NCBI GenBank assembly: GCA_016776905.1
Contig: JADHSM010000022.1
Location: 1-37,673 of the forward strand
Direction: 5' to 3'
Length of the DNA stretch: 37,673 nucleotides
Source: Planctomycetota bacterium
GTDB lineage: Bacteria > Planctomycetota > UBA8108 > UBA1146
Shown here: positions 1 to 8,579 of the stretch, piece by piece
Layout of the letters: each line of letters begins with the position of its first letter
Position numbering within the stretch: the stretch's first letter is position 1
The notes under the pieces: generated by a model
The model's database searches: none
The model's input: only the letters and a program-made list of their open reading frames with translations
What the model was told of the DNA's origin: nothing
Made by a program: the position numbers and the translations under genes

Positions 1-1
1 C

Positions 2-403
2 TTTGAGTGGCAGGCTCGAAAGGCCCACCCAACGCAGAAAGGACGGACTCTAAAGAATCTCGTGTTACAGATGCGACCCAGTGGCATAAGAGTCAAACCG
101 GCCACCTATCTACCGGCTCTGGTCGCGATTACCCAAACTTCTATTATTGGCCCCGATGTACGCAGAGGAATTCAAGAGTTCAGAAAGTTGACTCCACTGG
201 AGGCTGCGAAGTTACAAGGGATCCCAGGTGACGTTTTCGCCAATGCCGGAGTCACTGATAAAGCTGCCTATAAACAATTGGGTAACGCCGTGAATGTCGG
301 TGTGGTGAAATTGGTGACAAAAACTCTGAGGGCTTCCAAGAGAGGTCCAACTATCGAAGAAGACCCTGGTATCCAAAGGAAACAGGGAGAACTCTCCTAT
401 TAA
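2..403 (+). CDS. DNA (cytosine-5-)-methyltransferase, C-terminal fragment (5' end outside window)
   Basis: The frame is open from the first bases of the window, so this is the 3' part of a longer gene. About 133 residues remain. They contain RPSGIRVK and [11 protein letters not shown] from the end of the target-recognition region, then motif IX ([15 protein letters not shown]) and motif X ([12 protein letters not shown]), in the order and spacing usual for C5 cytosine methyltransferases. The catalytic Pro-Cys motif IV and the SAM-binding motif I must lie upstream. The protein methylates cytosine in a specific DNA site, either as part of a restriction-modification system or as an orphan. The next gene downstream is a reverse-strand lipoprotein, so any restriction partner would have to lie to the left. 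An internal GTG at 62 is not a credible start because the homology begins before it. Confidence 0.9.
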   Translation, partial: FEWQARKAHPTQKGRTLKNLVLQMRPSGIRVKPATYLPALVAITQTSIIGPDVRRGIQEFRKLTPLEAAKLQGIPGDVFANAGVTDKAAYKQLGNAVNVGVVKLVTKTLRASKRGPTIEEDPGIQRKQGELSY

Positions 404-551
404 ATTTCAGGCTCGAGGAGAATCGTTCATTTGAGTTCTGTTCTGAATCTTAAGCTTCATGAACTTTGTAAGACAAATAGCATATTTTAAATTCAACCGA
501 GTCGCACAAGAAAAGACTCTCCGAAGCCTGCTCTTCTCTTCTTCGTCAGCG

Positions 552-581
552 ATTACGGAACCCTATATTACGGAACCCTAT
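552..581. repeat. Perfect 15-bp tandem duplication spanning a stop codon
   Basis: The unit ATTACGGAACCCTAT occurs twice in direct succession (552-566 and 567-581). Read on the reverse strand, it duplicates the last codons (Arg-Val-Pro) and the TAA stop of the lipoprotein gene, so a second identical stop lies just after the first. Confidence 0.9.
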
Positions 582-1026
582 GCAGAGTCAGTTCTGTCCC
601 CAACTGATCTGTGATCTGCCCCTTGATCACCAACTGATCTCGTCCAACGACCTGAATACGACCCCGAGCCTCCACTTGACCTATTAAAGTTTTGACACCT
701 AGGCCGTCACCGAAAATCGTCGTTAACTCGACATGCCCCGAATAGACGGCAGATCCAATTTGAGCGACATAACTGCCATCTCGATAGACCTGCAATTCTA
801 CCTGTGGCTCAAGCGCAGCTGCGATCTTATGGGCGAGTTGAGTGACCCAAGCGATTTCCTCAGATGAGTCCTCCAGCGACTTTTCCTCTGGGAGGCTCAC
901 CTGGCTCTGCCAAGTTCCTACAGCTTGAACATATGTCGATTGAGCCGCACAGCCCACGGTGAATATCGGAATGAGAAGCACAAATCCAGCAACACCTAAC
1001 CATGAAATTTTCCTTTGAGTGCTCAT
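568..1026 (-). CDS. Putative lipoprotein of unknown function (152 aa)
   Basis: I do not recognise the family. Residues 7-25 are a hydrophobic export signal ending in a lipobox-like TVGC with Cys26, so the mature protein is probably lipid-anchored. The remainder is short and mostly beta-like: an N-terminal stretch with TWQSQVSLPEE, an amphipathic segment (WVTQLAHKIAAALEP), then strands such as VELQVYRDGSYVAQI and GRIQVVGRDQLVIKG. This suggests a small beta-sandwich or lipocalin-like fold, which is inference only. The ATG at 1026 is preceded by AGGAGG at 5 nt spacing, a strong ribosome site. The gene is divergent from the permease gene at 1238. Its 3' end carries a tandem duplication that includes the stop codon. 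Confidence 0.75.
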   Translation of the reverse strand: MSTQRKISWLGVAGFVLLIPIFTVGCAAQSTYVQAVGTWQSQVSLPEEKSLEDSSEEIAWVTQLAHKIAAALEPQVELQVYRDGSYVAQIGSAVYSGHVELTTIFGDGLGVKTLIGQVEARGRIQVVGRDQLVIKGQITDQLGTELTLHRVP

Positions 1027-1237
1027 CTATGCCTCCTTTCAGGCGAGTGAAGTCAACGCCATACCTATGAATCCCGTTCCCGGAGGCGAACGGACCCAAA
1101 AACCCTGCCCAAAATAAGGAAAGAAAGCCCTGAAGGGGAAATACCCTCTCCACTCGAGTGCTCAAGCCCCCTATCCTGATCATGAATGAGATTTATCAGT
1201 GATTTTCCCACTCCTCTTCAACTCCTTGGAGGCACAC

Positions 1238-2647
1238 TTGATACTGGCGCAGAACAAACTCGTACGAACCACCATGCTATGCCTTTTGTATTTTGCTCAA
1301 GGCTTCCCCTACGGATTTGTTCTCTATTCCTTGCTCACTATTTTTCTCGACGCAGGTTATGAACGAAGTGAAGTTGCCATCATCTCTGGTTTCGCACTTC
1401 TCCCGTGGAGTTTTAAATTCATTTGGGCTCCCATGATCGACTCCTTGAGATGGCCTTCACTCGGGATTCGTCGTCCATGGATCTTATTCGCACAATTAGG
1501 AATGGCCTTCACGCTACTCGTCAATGAGCGTACAGGCGACCTCAGCAATCTGTCTCCCGATGGCACGATTGTTGTCTCGGCTTGGCTGGCAAAATTCTTC
1601 AGCTGGATTCCTGGAAGCAACATGACTCAAGGCTCAACGGAGATCAGCACATTGCTTTTCGTTGCTGGATTGTTTTTCGTTCATAACTGCTTCGCCTCTC
1701 TGCAAGATGTAGCAACAGATGCACTCGCCGTTGACATTCTTGAAGAAAATGAGCGGGGACGAGTCAACGGGTTCATGTGGGCATCTAAGCTTCTAGGCAC
1801 CGCTGTCGGAACTTATGGCGGAGCCGTCTTGATTGATGAGTTTGGACTCAACTTCACGATTCAAGCTCTCGCAAGTTTGGTCCTAGTGATCGCGTTTTTT
1901 GTCCTCATGATTCGAGAGCGTGCATGCGAAAAGCGTTTCCCTTGGTCTCGAGGAAGTGCTCATGATCTTTCCACACCCGCACTTCGATCTCCCATGATTG
2001 TTCTCTTAGAACTTGCCCGTGCCTTGTCTAAATGGACCACCGGTGCCGCTGTGGCTCTGGCAATACTGACCTCACTGGCTGGAGGAATCTTCATTCCTTT
2101 GGCCGCAGATACTTTTGTCAATATTTATGAGTGGTCTTCTCTCGATTACAGCAAGCTGCAAGGCAGTTATGGAATACTCGGGGAATTGATCGGCGCCATT
2201 GGAGGAGGATTCCTCTGTGACCGATTTGGACGTCGAAAAATGGCCTTCATAGGTGGCTTAGGCATGGGCCTTGCACTGATACTCTTCGCATTTCAACTCA
2301 GAGGTTTCACCGAATGGCCCCCCGCATGGATCGTTCCAGTCTTCAAGGGACTCGTCGCTTTCCAAACGGTTTCACTCTTCAGTTTATATATGAAAATTTC
2401 GTGGACCAGTGCTGCCGCAACTCAATTCACTCTTTATATGGCGGTGAGCAATTTCGGGACTTACTTCGGAAACGAGATCAGTCGTATTGAATCCCTGAGC
2501 AGATTCGATCTTTTTATCATTTCAGGTGTCTGCTCCTTCATCCCACTATTACTGATTGTCACCCTGAAGCCGGATCAGATTGTCGAAACAGCTTCTAAAG
2601 ATTCTGTAGCCTCTGTTGAGCCAAAAGAACTGGGAGAACGACCATGA
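1238..2647 (+). CDS. AmpG-like major facilitator permease
   Basis: This is a 12-helix-type MFS transporter of about 469 residues. The opening helix (MLCLLYFAQGFPYGFVLYSL), the loop FKFIWAPMIDSLRWPSLGIRRPW and the segment SLQDVATDALAVDILEENERGRVNG match the AmpG/PAT branch, whose characterised member imports anhydro-muropeptides during peptidoglycan recycling. I chose a TTG start at 1238 because GGAGG (1228-1232) lies 5 nt before it. The longer frame starts at a GTG at 1199 with no good ribosome site, and an ATG at 1274 is also possible. The stop overlaps the start of the next gene by 4 nt (ATGA), so the two are probably translationally coupled. The coupled serine hydrolase supports a cell-wall or peptide-recycling role, but the actual substrate is unknown. 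Confidence 0.85.
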   Translation: MILAQNKLVRTTMLCLLYFAQGFPYGFVLYSLLTIFLDAGYERSEVAIISGFALLPWSFKFIWAPMIDSLRWPSLGIRRPWILFAQLGMAFTLLVNERTGDLSNLSPDGTIVVSAWLAKFFSWIPGSNMTQGSTEISTLLFVAGLFFVHNCFASLQDVATDALAVDILEENERGRVNGFMWASKLLGTAVGTYGGAVLIDEFGLNFTIQALASLVLVIAFFVLMIRERACEKRFPWSRGSAHDLSTPALRSPMIVLLELARALSKWTTGAAVALAILTSLAGGIFIPLAADTFVNIYEWSSLDYSKLQGSYGILGELIGAIGGGFLCDRFGRRKMAFIGGLGMGLALILFAFQLRGFTEWPPAWIVPVFKGLVAFQTVSLFSLYMKISWTSAAATQFTLYMAVSNFGTYFGNEISRIESLSRFDLFIISGVCSFIPLLLIVTLKPDQIVETASKDSVASVEPKELGERP

Positions 2648-4083
2648 AATACTGGGTCAATTTAAGTCTATGCTTGCTCATTTCAGCCCCCTTATTGGCG
2701 CAGCAAGCCAAGTCAGCACCCGTCGAAGAATTGCGCACGGAAACCTTAGTAAAAGAAATTGAAGACATCGTCGGATTACTCATCGAAGAGAGTGAACCCG
2801 GATGTGCTATATCGATTGTCAAAGAAGGCGAAGTCTTATTCAGTTCCGGTTTTGGAATGTCAAATCTCGATTTCGATATTCCAAATACTGAAGAAAGCAT
2901 TTTCCGAATCGCTTCGATCTCCAAGCATTTAACCGCTTGCTGCATGCTATTCCTCGAAGAAGAAAACAAAGTGAAACTCGATACAGATATCCGGGAGTAC
3001 CTCCCAGAAATTCCTGATTATGGGAAAAAGATCACGATTCGGCACCTTCTACACCACACCAGTGGCCTCAGGGAGTACTCCTCATTGATGACTCTTTGTG
3101 ACATTAGTGAAGATGACGGGTGGTCAAAAGAAGAAGCATTGGCACTGATTCTCCGGCAACAGGGTTTAGATTTTTGGCCGGGTGAAAAGTTCTCTTACTG
3201 CAACTCAGGTTACTTTCTATGCAGCATTATCTGCGAGAAGGTTTCTGGGAAAACTTTACGTGAGTACGCCCACGAAAAGATATTCATTCCTCTAGGTATG
3301 AAAAACACACACTTCCACGATGACAGTAGCGAAGTGGTGAAAAATCGATCAACCGGCTACAGCCCTGCGGGTAAGGGTCGATACCAAATCTCAGAAACGG
3401 GACTCGACATGGTCGGCGATGGTGGCTTGTACACCAATGTTTTAGACTTCGGCCTTTGGACTCATGCTCTTCTCGCAGATGAGTGGAAACCCGGCCTTCT
3501 CAATAAGTTGCTTCAAGACTTCAATCTGATCGACGGAACAGAACTCGATTACAAACTAGGACTCTTTGAATCGACCTGGATGAGTCAGCGAACCGTTTCT
3601 CATGGAGGCGCTTGGGTTGGATATAGATCGAACTTATTAATGTTCCCTGATCAGGAACTCTCGGTAATTTGTTTTTCTAATCGGAGCAACTTCAATCCTG
3701 CAAGAGTCAATCGACAAGTGGCACGCCTTGTCGCCAAAAATCTTGCTCCATCAAAAGAGCCCACCGAAAATGATCGGCCTGAGCGTTCAGAAAAAAAAGA
3801 CTCTCCAGCAAGTTATCCAAAGTGGGATCCTACTGATTACGTAGGCCTCTATGTTTCAGATGAACTACAAGTCAGCTGGTATCTAAAGTCCAATCCCCAA
3901 CTGACCCTCACTGGTTGGGGAGACAAAAGCTACTCCATCAAGCAGACGGGCAAAGATCAACTCGGCGGCCCCCGCTGGCTTCGACTCAAGGTAAAACGTG
4001 ATTCTTCTGGAAAAGTGACCGCTTTGGAATTCGGAGATGGTGTTCCAAGTGGCATCCTATTTAAACGCCACGCATTGAATTGA
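2644..4083 (+). CDS. Exported serine hydrolase, beta-lactamase / penicillin-binding-protein-like fold
   Basis: The protein has 479 residues with an N-terminal signal peptide (hydrophobic residues 5-19, cleavage near LLAQQ). It carries all three class C beta-lactamase/DD-peptidase motifs: S91-I-S-K94 (nucleophile and general base), Y185-C-N187 and H320-G-G322. The block FRIASISKHLTACCMLFLEEE is typical of the beta-lactamase-related serine hydrolases. After about residue 385 a C-terminal beta-rich extension (YVGLYVSDELQVSWYL) resembles the accessory domain often found in this group. It probably acts in the periplasm on a peptide or ester bond; whether it hydrolyses beta-lactams cannot be told. 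Its ATG overlaps the permease stop, so permease and hydrolase are made together. The AmpG-like partner suggests muropeptide or peptide metabolism. Confidence 0.9.
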   Translation: MKYWVNLSLCLLISAPLLAQQAKSAPVEELRTETLVKEIEDIVGLLIEESEPGCAISIVKEGEVLFSSGFGMSNLDFDIPNTEESIFRIASISKHLTACCMLFLEEENKVKLDTDIREYLPEIPDYGKKITIRHLLHHTSGLREYSSLMTLCDISEDDGWSKEEALALILRQQGLDFWPGEKFSYCNSGYFLCSIICEKVSGKTLREYAHEKIFIPLGMKNTHFHDDSSEVVKNRSTGYSPAGKGRYQISETGLDMVGDGGLYTNVLDFGLWTHALLADEWKPGLLNKLLQDFNLIDGTELDYKLGLFESTWMSQRTVSHGGAWVGYRSNLLMFPDQELSVICFSNRSNFNPARVNRQVARLVAKNLAPSKEPTENDRPERSEKKDSPASYPKWDPTDYVGLYVSDELQVSWYLKSNPQLTLTGWGDKSYSIKQTGKDQLGGPRWLRLKVKRDSSGKVTALEFGDGVPSGILFKRHALN

Positions 4084-4110
4084 TCATTACTCAAAAGATT
4101 CCAGGAGCAC

Positions 4111-5073
4111 ATGATGACAACATTGAGCACTCTACTACTGCTGACTCTCGGCGTAGCCGGAATAGAATCTCACTTTGAACAGAATAAAACAGCGGACACT
4201 GTCCGCGTTTTTCTCCTCGCGGGACAATCCAATATGGAGGGACACGCCGTTGTCGATCTTGTCCACGAACAACACTACAACGGTGGAAAAGGCACCCTGA
4301 TTCGCCTCATGGATGATCCTGTATGGAAAACTCGACTCTCGCACCTTCGTGATAAAGAGGGCAACTGGACTTCGAGAAATGACGTTTGGGTGAGATATCA
4401 ACCTTCGAGAGGTCCATTGAAGAAGGGACCTCTTTCTATTGGATATGCTGTTCACGAAGGTCGGCACCATTTCGGACCAGAATTACAAATAGGCCACCAA
4501 CTCGGTCATGCCAGTAAAGACCCTGTCTTATTGATCAAGACTTGCTGGGGTGGGAAAAGTCTTCATGTCGATTTCAGACCCCCTTCTGCAGGAGGAACCA
4601 CAGGGCCTTTCTATAAGAAAATGATCGAAGAATATCGAGAAGCGATCGGCTCAGTAGAAAAAGACTTCCCGTCACTCAAAGGTAAGAAACTGGAATTGAC
4701 CGGATTCTTCTGGTTTCAGGGTTGGAATGACATGTACACCGACGGTGCCCTTGAAAACTACACTCAAAATTTCATACACCTTGTGGAAGATCTTCGCGAA
4801 GAGTTCGATGTGCCGCGATTACCGGTGGTCATCGGTCAAACAGGTAACGCCGATAGCTCTCAACTCCATGCAGCACAAGCCGCAACAGAAAAGAACCCGC
4901 AGCATAAGGGGAGCATCAAATATGTGCCGACTCGCCAGTTTCTTTTCAAAGCAGAAGACTCTCCCAATACTGGCCACGGGCATCATTGGTTTGGGCACGC
5001 CGGAAGTTACTTCGAGGCTGGGAATTCAATGGGAGAAGCGATGATCAAGCTCCTCTCCCAAAGAAAGAAATGA
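4111..5073 (+). CDS. Sialate O-acetylesterase-like SGNH hydrolase (SASA family)
   Basis: The protein has 320 residues and a short hydrophobic N-terminus (MMTTLSTLLLLTLGVAG) consistent with export. The motif VFLLAGQSNMEGHA near residues 33-46 is the block I of the SASA/carbohydrate esterase group, with Ser as nucleophile. The segment GFFWFQGWNDMY carries the conserved WxQGxxD-type block, and GHHWFGHAGSYFEAGNSMGEAM near the end provides the late His-containing block. Such enzymes remove O-acetyl groups from sugars. AGGAG precedes the ATG at 4111; a second ATG follows immediately at 4114. The gene lies 27 nt after the serine hydrolase gene and may share its transcript. Together with the downstream sulfatase it fits scavenging of decorated marine polysaccharides, although the substrate is not shown by the sequence. 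Confidence 0.87.
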   Translation: MMTTLSTLLLLTLGVAGIESHFEQNKTADTVRVFLLAGQSNMEGHAVVDLVHEQHYNGGKGTLIRLMDDPVWKTRLSHLRDKEGNWTSRNDVWVRYQPSRGPLKKGPLSIGYAVHEGRHHFGPELQIGHQLGHASKDPVLLIKTCWGGKSLHVDFRPPSAGGTTGPFYKKMIEEYREAIGSVEKDFPSLKGKKLELTGFFWFQGWNDMYTDGALENYTQNFIHLVEDLREEFDVPRLPVVIGQTGNADSSQLHAAQAATEKNPQHKGSIKYVPTRQFLFKAEDSPNTGHGHHWFGHAGSYFEAGNSMGEAMIKLLSQRKK

Positions 5074-5155
5074 AACTCATCAGATTCCGGAATTCGTGCA
5101 AGAGGCAGTTGACCACCGAGAGAAAACTACGGATGCTGGACCTCTTGGAGGATCA

Positions 5156-6100
5156 TTGTTAAATCCAGGAGGAGACCTCGACATCGATTGGGTACTTTCG
5201 ACAAGGATCAATAGATCTGCTGTCGAAAGAAGAGCTAAGACTCTGACCGGTCGCCGTTCCGTGAAAAAGGGCTGGCAGATTGGCTGGCTCGCCCACGCTA
5301 TTCGCTGCATCGATTTGACGACTCTCTCGGGAGATGACACTCCCGGAACTGTCAAACGTCTGGCAGCGAAGGCGATGCGTCCCGTTCGTAGAGATATCTT
5401 GGAAGCTCATGGGCTTCCTCAGGATCTCCACTGTGGAGCCATCTGTGTCTATCACAATCTGATTGAGACTGCCGTCTCCGCGTGCAAAGACTCCCCTGTC
5501 AATGTTTGTTCTGTATCAACAGGGTTTCCGGCAGGGCAAATCCCCCATGAATTAAAATTAGAACAGATCCGTTCTTCTATCGCTGAGGGTGCACAGGAAA
5601 TTGATATCGTGATTTCACGCCCACTCGTCCTTGAAGGTCGCTGGGCAGATCTTCATGAAGAAATCCGAAGCTACAGAGAAGCCTGTGGTGAAGCTGCTTG
5701 CCTGAAAACAATTCTAGCGACCGGTGAGCTCGGAGATCTTCGGCAAGTGGCCAGAGCTTCTAGAGTCTGCCTGGGAGCCGGAGCAGACTTCATCAAAACA
5801 TCCACTGGCAAGGAATCTGTAAATGCCACCTTGCCCGTCGCTCTCGTCATGCTTCGTGCCATTCGGGAACACCACCAACGAAGTGGATACCTCGCAGGAT
5901 TCAAGCCTGCAGGCGGAATCAAGACCGCCAAAGATTCGATCTCCTTTTTGATGCTCGTCAAAGAAGAACTGGGTGTGGAATCGATGCAACCCAACAGGTT
6001 CCGTATCGGAGCCTCTTCTCTTCTTGCTGATATCGAGCGACAACTCGAATTTCATGCCACCGGGCGCTATTCAGCGACCCACCGGCATCCGATGGGATAA
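5156..6100 (+). CDS. deoC: Deoxyribose-phosphate aldolase
   Basis: This enzyme cleaves 2-deoxyribose 5-phosphate into glyceraldehyde 3-phosphate and acetaldehyde. The sequence is close to the longer, animal-like DERA type: GDLDIDWV at the start, IDLTTLSGDDTPGTV, CVYHNLIETAV, GFPAGQ, EIDIVISRPLVLEGRW, LKTILATGELG and DFIKTSTGKESVNAT, where the Lys (residue 214 from this start) forms the Schiff base. GFKPAGGIKTAKDS carries the second essential Lys, and FRIGASSLLADIERQ ends the barrel. The frame can start at a GTG at 5096, but its 20 extra residues are not family-like. TTG at 5156 is preceded by GGAGG at 4 nt and begins where the family begins, so I prefer it. Only 5 nt separate it from the aldehyde dehydrogenase gene, which could oxidise the acetaldehyde product. 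Confidence 0.93.
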   Translation: MLNPGGDLDIDWVLSTRINRSAVERRAKTLTGRRSVKKGWQIGWLAHAIRCIDLTTLSGDDTPGTVKRLAAKAMRPVRRDILEAHGLPQDLHCGAICVYHNLIETAVSACKDSPVNVCSVSTGFPAGQIPHELKLEQIRSSIAEGAQEIDIVISRPLVLEGRWADLHEEIRSYREACGEAACLKTILATGELGDLRQVARASRVCLGAGADFIKTSTGKESVNATLPVALVMLRAIREHHQRSGYLAGFKPAGGIKTAKDSISFLMLVKEELGVESMQPNRFRIGASSLLADIERQLEFHATGRYSATHRHPMG

Positions 6101-6105
6101 GTGCC

Positions 6106-8463
6106 ATGTCCAGTGACTCCTCCAATCCTGCAACGGCCCTTGAATCACTCGATTGGGGACCCGCCCCCGAAGACGCTAAGGCGGCCCAAGCCTGGATCGA
6201 GTCCAGCGGTAAAAACCCCTGCCATTTCATCGGCGGAGAGTGGATACCATCAGAGTCTGCAGAAACCTTCGAAACGAGAAATCCGGCGAATGGTAAAGTC
6301 TTGCGTTCACTCGCCCGAGGAACCGCTACAGATGTCGACAAAGCTGTTTCTTCTGCGCGTTCAGCATTAGAGGGTTGGCAACAGTTAGGCCCCTCCGGCA
6401 GAGCCAGACATCTTTATTCATTAGCGAGAGGGATACAGAAAGAGAGTCGTCTCTTTGCTGTCATAGAAACTCTCGACAACGGCAAACCAATTCGTGAAAC
6501 CCGGGATATTGACATCCCATTAGTCGCCAGACACTTCTACCACCACGCGGGCTGGGCAAGAGTTCTGAATGCGAGCCATCCTGAAGGAAAGCCATGGGGA
6601 GTCTGTGGGCAAATCATTCCTTGGAACTTCCCACTCTTAATGCTGGCTTGGAAAATTGCCCCAGCTCTGGCCTGCGGAAATACAGTTGTACTGAAACCTG
6701 CTGAATGGACTTCACTGTCAGCACTTTTCTTCGCTGAGCTTTGCGAAAAATCTGGCATCCCAGCGGGTGTCGTCAACATCGTTACCGGTGCAGGCGAAAC
6801 AGGATCCGCTCTCGTCCAACATGACGATGTCGACAAAATTGCATTCACCGGATCCACTGAAGTAGGACGACTCATTAGGGAAAGTACTGCTGGATCCGGG
6901 AAAGGGCTGACTCTCGAATTGGGCGGCAAAAGTCCATATGTGGTCTTTGAAGATGCCGATCTCGACAGTGCTGTAGAAGGACTGGTCGATGCGATCTGGT
7001 TCAACCAAGGCCAGGTCTGTTGTGCGGGAAGCCGACTGCTCGTCCAAGAATCTATCGCAACAGAATTCCATGCCAAAATTGAACACCGTATGAAACGATT
7101 GAGAGTCGGAAACCCTCTTGATAAAGCCATCGACATCGGAGCCATGGTAGATGGTGAACATTTATCGAGAGTGAAGGCGATGTGCCAAACAGCCATCGAT
7201 GAAGGTCTGACATGTATTCAAACCGACTCCGACCTTCCTGCTGACGGATACTGGTTCCCCCCGACATTTTTCCCAGAAGCCCCTCTTTCTTCAGAAATAG
7301 CCACTGAAGAAATCTTTGGCCCCGTTCTCGTATCCACCACCTTCAGAACTCCAGCAGAAGCGGTGAAAATCGCCAATCACACCCGATATGGACTCGCCGC
7401 CAGTGTCTGGAGTCAGGACCTCGATACAGCTCTCGATATCGCACGAAAAATCAAAGCAGGAACCGTTTGGGTCAATGGAACCAATATGTTCGATGCCTCT
7501 AGCGGATTTGGAGGCATGAAGGAATCTGGTTTCGGTCGCGAAGGGGGTCGCGAGGGACTCCGGGCCTATCTCCGTCCCAGTTCATCGAAAACCGACACTT
7601 CAACCCGACCCACCCGCTCGCAAGATCTGAAGGCCGTGGAAGATCTCAGTCTCGATCGCACCGCAAAGTTAACCATCGGCGGAAAACAAGTTCGACCTGA
7701 CGGAGGCAGCTCCTATGCAGTACAAGCTCCCGATGGCAAGACTGTAGGACTGGCTTCATTAGCAAATCGTAAAGATGTCAGAAATGCCGTAGAAGCCTGT
7801 AATAAAAGTTCATGGTCCAACATGAATGGCCATGGCAGAGCTCAGGTTCTTTGGTTCATTGCAGAAAACATGGAACCTGGAAGAGACGAATTTGTTCGAG
7901 TCCTTTCTGAAATGACAGGAAAAAGCGAACAGGAAGCGACAAGCGAATTTGAATCCGCAGTTGAGACTTGGACTTGGTGGGCATCATGGGCTGACAAACA
8001 TGACGGCTTGGTTCATGACACACCTTGGAGAGGTCTCGTCTTGGCGGTCCATGAGCCGTTTGGTAATGCTGCTGTCATTTGCCCCGACGAACACCCTCTT
8101 CTCGCTTTCGTTTCTCTTTGTGCGCCATTACTCGCCGCAGGTAACAACGTAGTAGCGATACCATCCGAGAAATCTTTGGCGGCTGTCGAGATGTGTCGGA
8201 TCATTGAACATTCCGACTTACCCGCAGGCGCACTCAATCTTTTAACGGGAAAATCATCTGAATTAGGTCCTGTCCTCGCTTCACATGACGACGTCGACCT
8301 GATCTGGTCATTTGTCGATCCAGAGCTCACCCGATCGATCGAAGAATCCGCATCGGGGAATATGAAAGTTTGCTGGACTCCGGATTCTCCTACCGATAAT
8401 TCGCCAGAAATGCTGGATAGAGCCGTTCAGGTGAAGAATATCTGGCTTCCTCACGGAATTTAG
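6106..8463 (+). CDS. Two-domain aldehyde dehydrogenase, ALDH16 type
   Basis: At 785 residues this is much longer than a single aldehyde dehydrogenase (about 500). Residues 1-490 form a complete enzyme: IIPWNFPLLM and GNTVVLKPAEWT bind NAD, FTGSTEVG closes the Rossmann fold, E271 in LELGGKSP is the general base and C305 in NQGQVCCAGSR is the nucleophile. Residues from about 520 form a second, degenerate ALDH-like domain (RGLVLAVHEPFGNAAVICPDEHPLLAF, SHDDVDLIWSF) in which I find no catalytic Cys motif. This layout is that of ALDH16. Bacterial ALDH16 keeps the Cys that the mammalian form has lost, and this copy keeps it. The gene starts 5 nt after deoC, so acetaldehyde from deoxyribose phosphate is a likely substrate (inference). 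Confidence 0.92.
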   Translation: MSSDSSNPATALESLDWGPAPEDAKAAQAWIESSGKNPCHFIGGEWIPSESAETFETRNPANGKVLRSLARGTATDVDKAVSSARSALEGWQQLGPSGRARHLYSLARGIQKESRLFAVIETLDNGKPIRETRDIDIPLVARHFYHHAGWARVLNASHPEGKPWGVCGQIIPWNFPLLMLAWKIAPALACGNTVVLKPAEWTSLSALFFAELCEKSGIPAGVVNIVTGAGETGSALVQHDDVDKIAFTGSTEVGRLIRESTAGSGKGLTLELGGKSPYVVFEDADLDSAVEGLVDAIWFNQGQVCCAGSRLLVQESIATEFHAKIEHRMKRLRVGNPLDKAIDIGAMVDGEHLSRVKAMCQTAIDEGLTCIQTDSDLPADGYWFPPTFFPEAPLSSEIATEEIFGPVLVSTTFRTPAEAVKIANHTRYGLAASVWSQDLDTALDIARKIKAGTVWVNGTNMFDASSGFGGMKESGFGREGGREGLRAYLRPSSSKTDTSTRPTRSQDLKAVEDLSLDRTAKLTIGGKQVRPDGGSSYAVQAPDGKTVGLASLANRKDVRNAVEACNKSSWSNMNGHGRAQVLWFIAENMEPGRDEFVRVLSEMTGKSEQEATSEFESAVETWTWWASWADKHDGLVHDTPWRGLVLAVHEPFGNAAVICPDEHPLLAFVSLCAPLLAAGNNVVAIPSEKSLAAVEMCRIIEHSDLPAGALNLLTGKSSELGPVLASHDDVDLIWSFVDPELTRSIEESASGNMKVCWTPDSPTDNSPEMLDRAVQVKNIWLPHGI

Positions 8464-8482
8464 GTCCCTAAGAGAAGCTCTC

Positions 8483-8507
8483 GAATTCCCTGTCTTGGAC
8501 AGAATTC
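8483..8507 (+). other. Stem-loop after the ALDH16 gene
   Basis: GAATT and CTGTC (separated by a 2-nt bulge, CC) can pair with GACAG and AATTC around a TTG loop, a 10-bp interrupted stem 20 nt after the ALDH16 stop. No T-run follows, so it is not a convincing intrinsic terminator. It might stabilise the upstream message or attenuate read-through into the ATP-grasp gene. It lies in a 116-nt gap, the longest in this plus-strand gene run. Confidence 0.35.
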
Positions 8508-8579
8508 GCCGCATATCGGAAACTCAATATAGAGAGGGAATCCTTCTCTGGGAGTTTGAACAGCGGTAAGGGGTTTCAT

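Noticed and set aside
860..1183. 107-residue reverse-strand frame overlapping the lipoprotein start
   Set aside because: It has no family features and overlaps a frame with a good ribosome site and lipobox.
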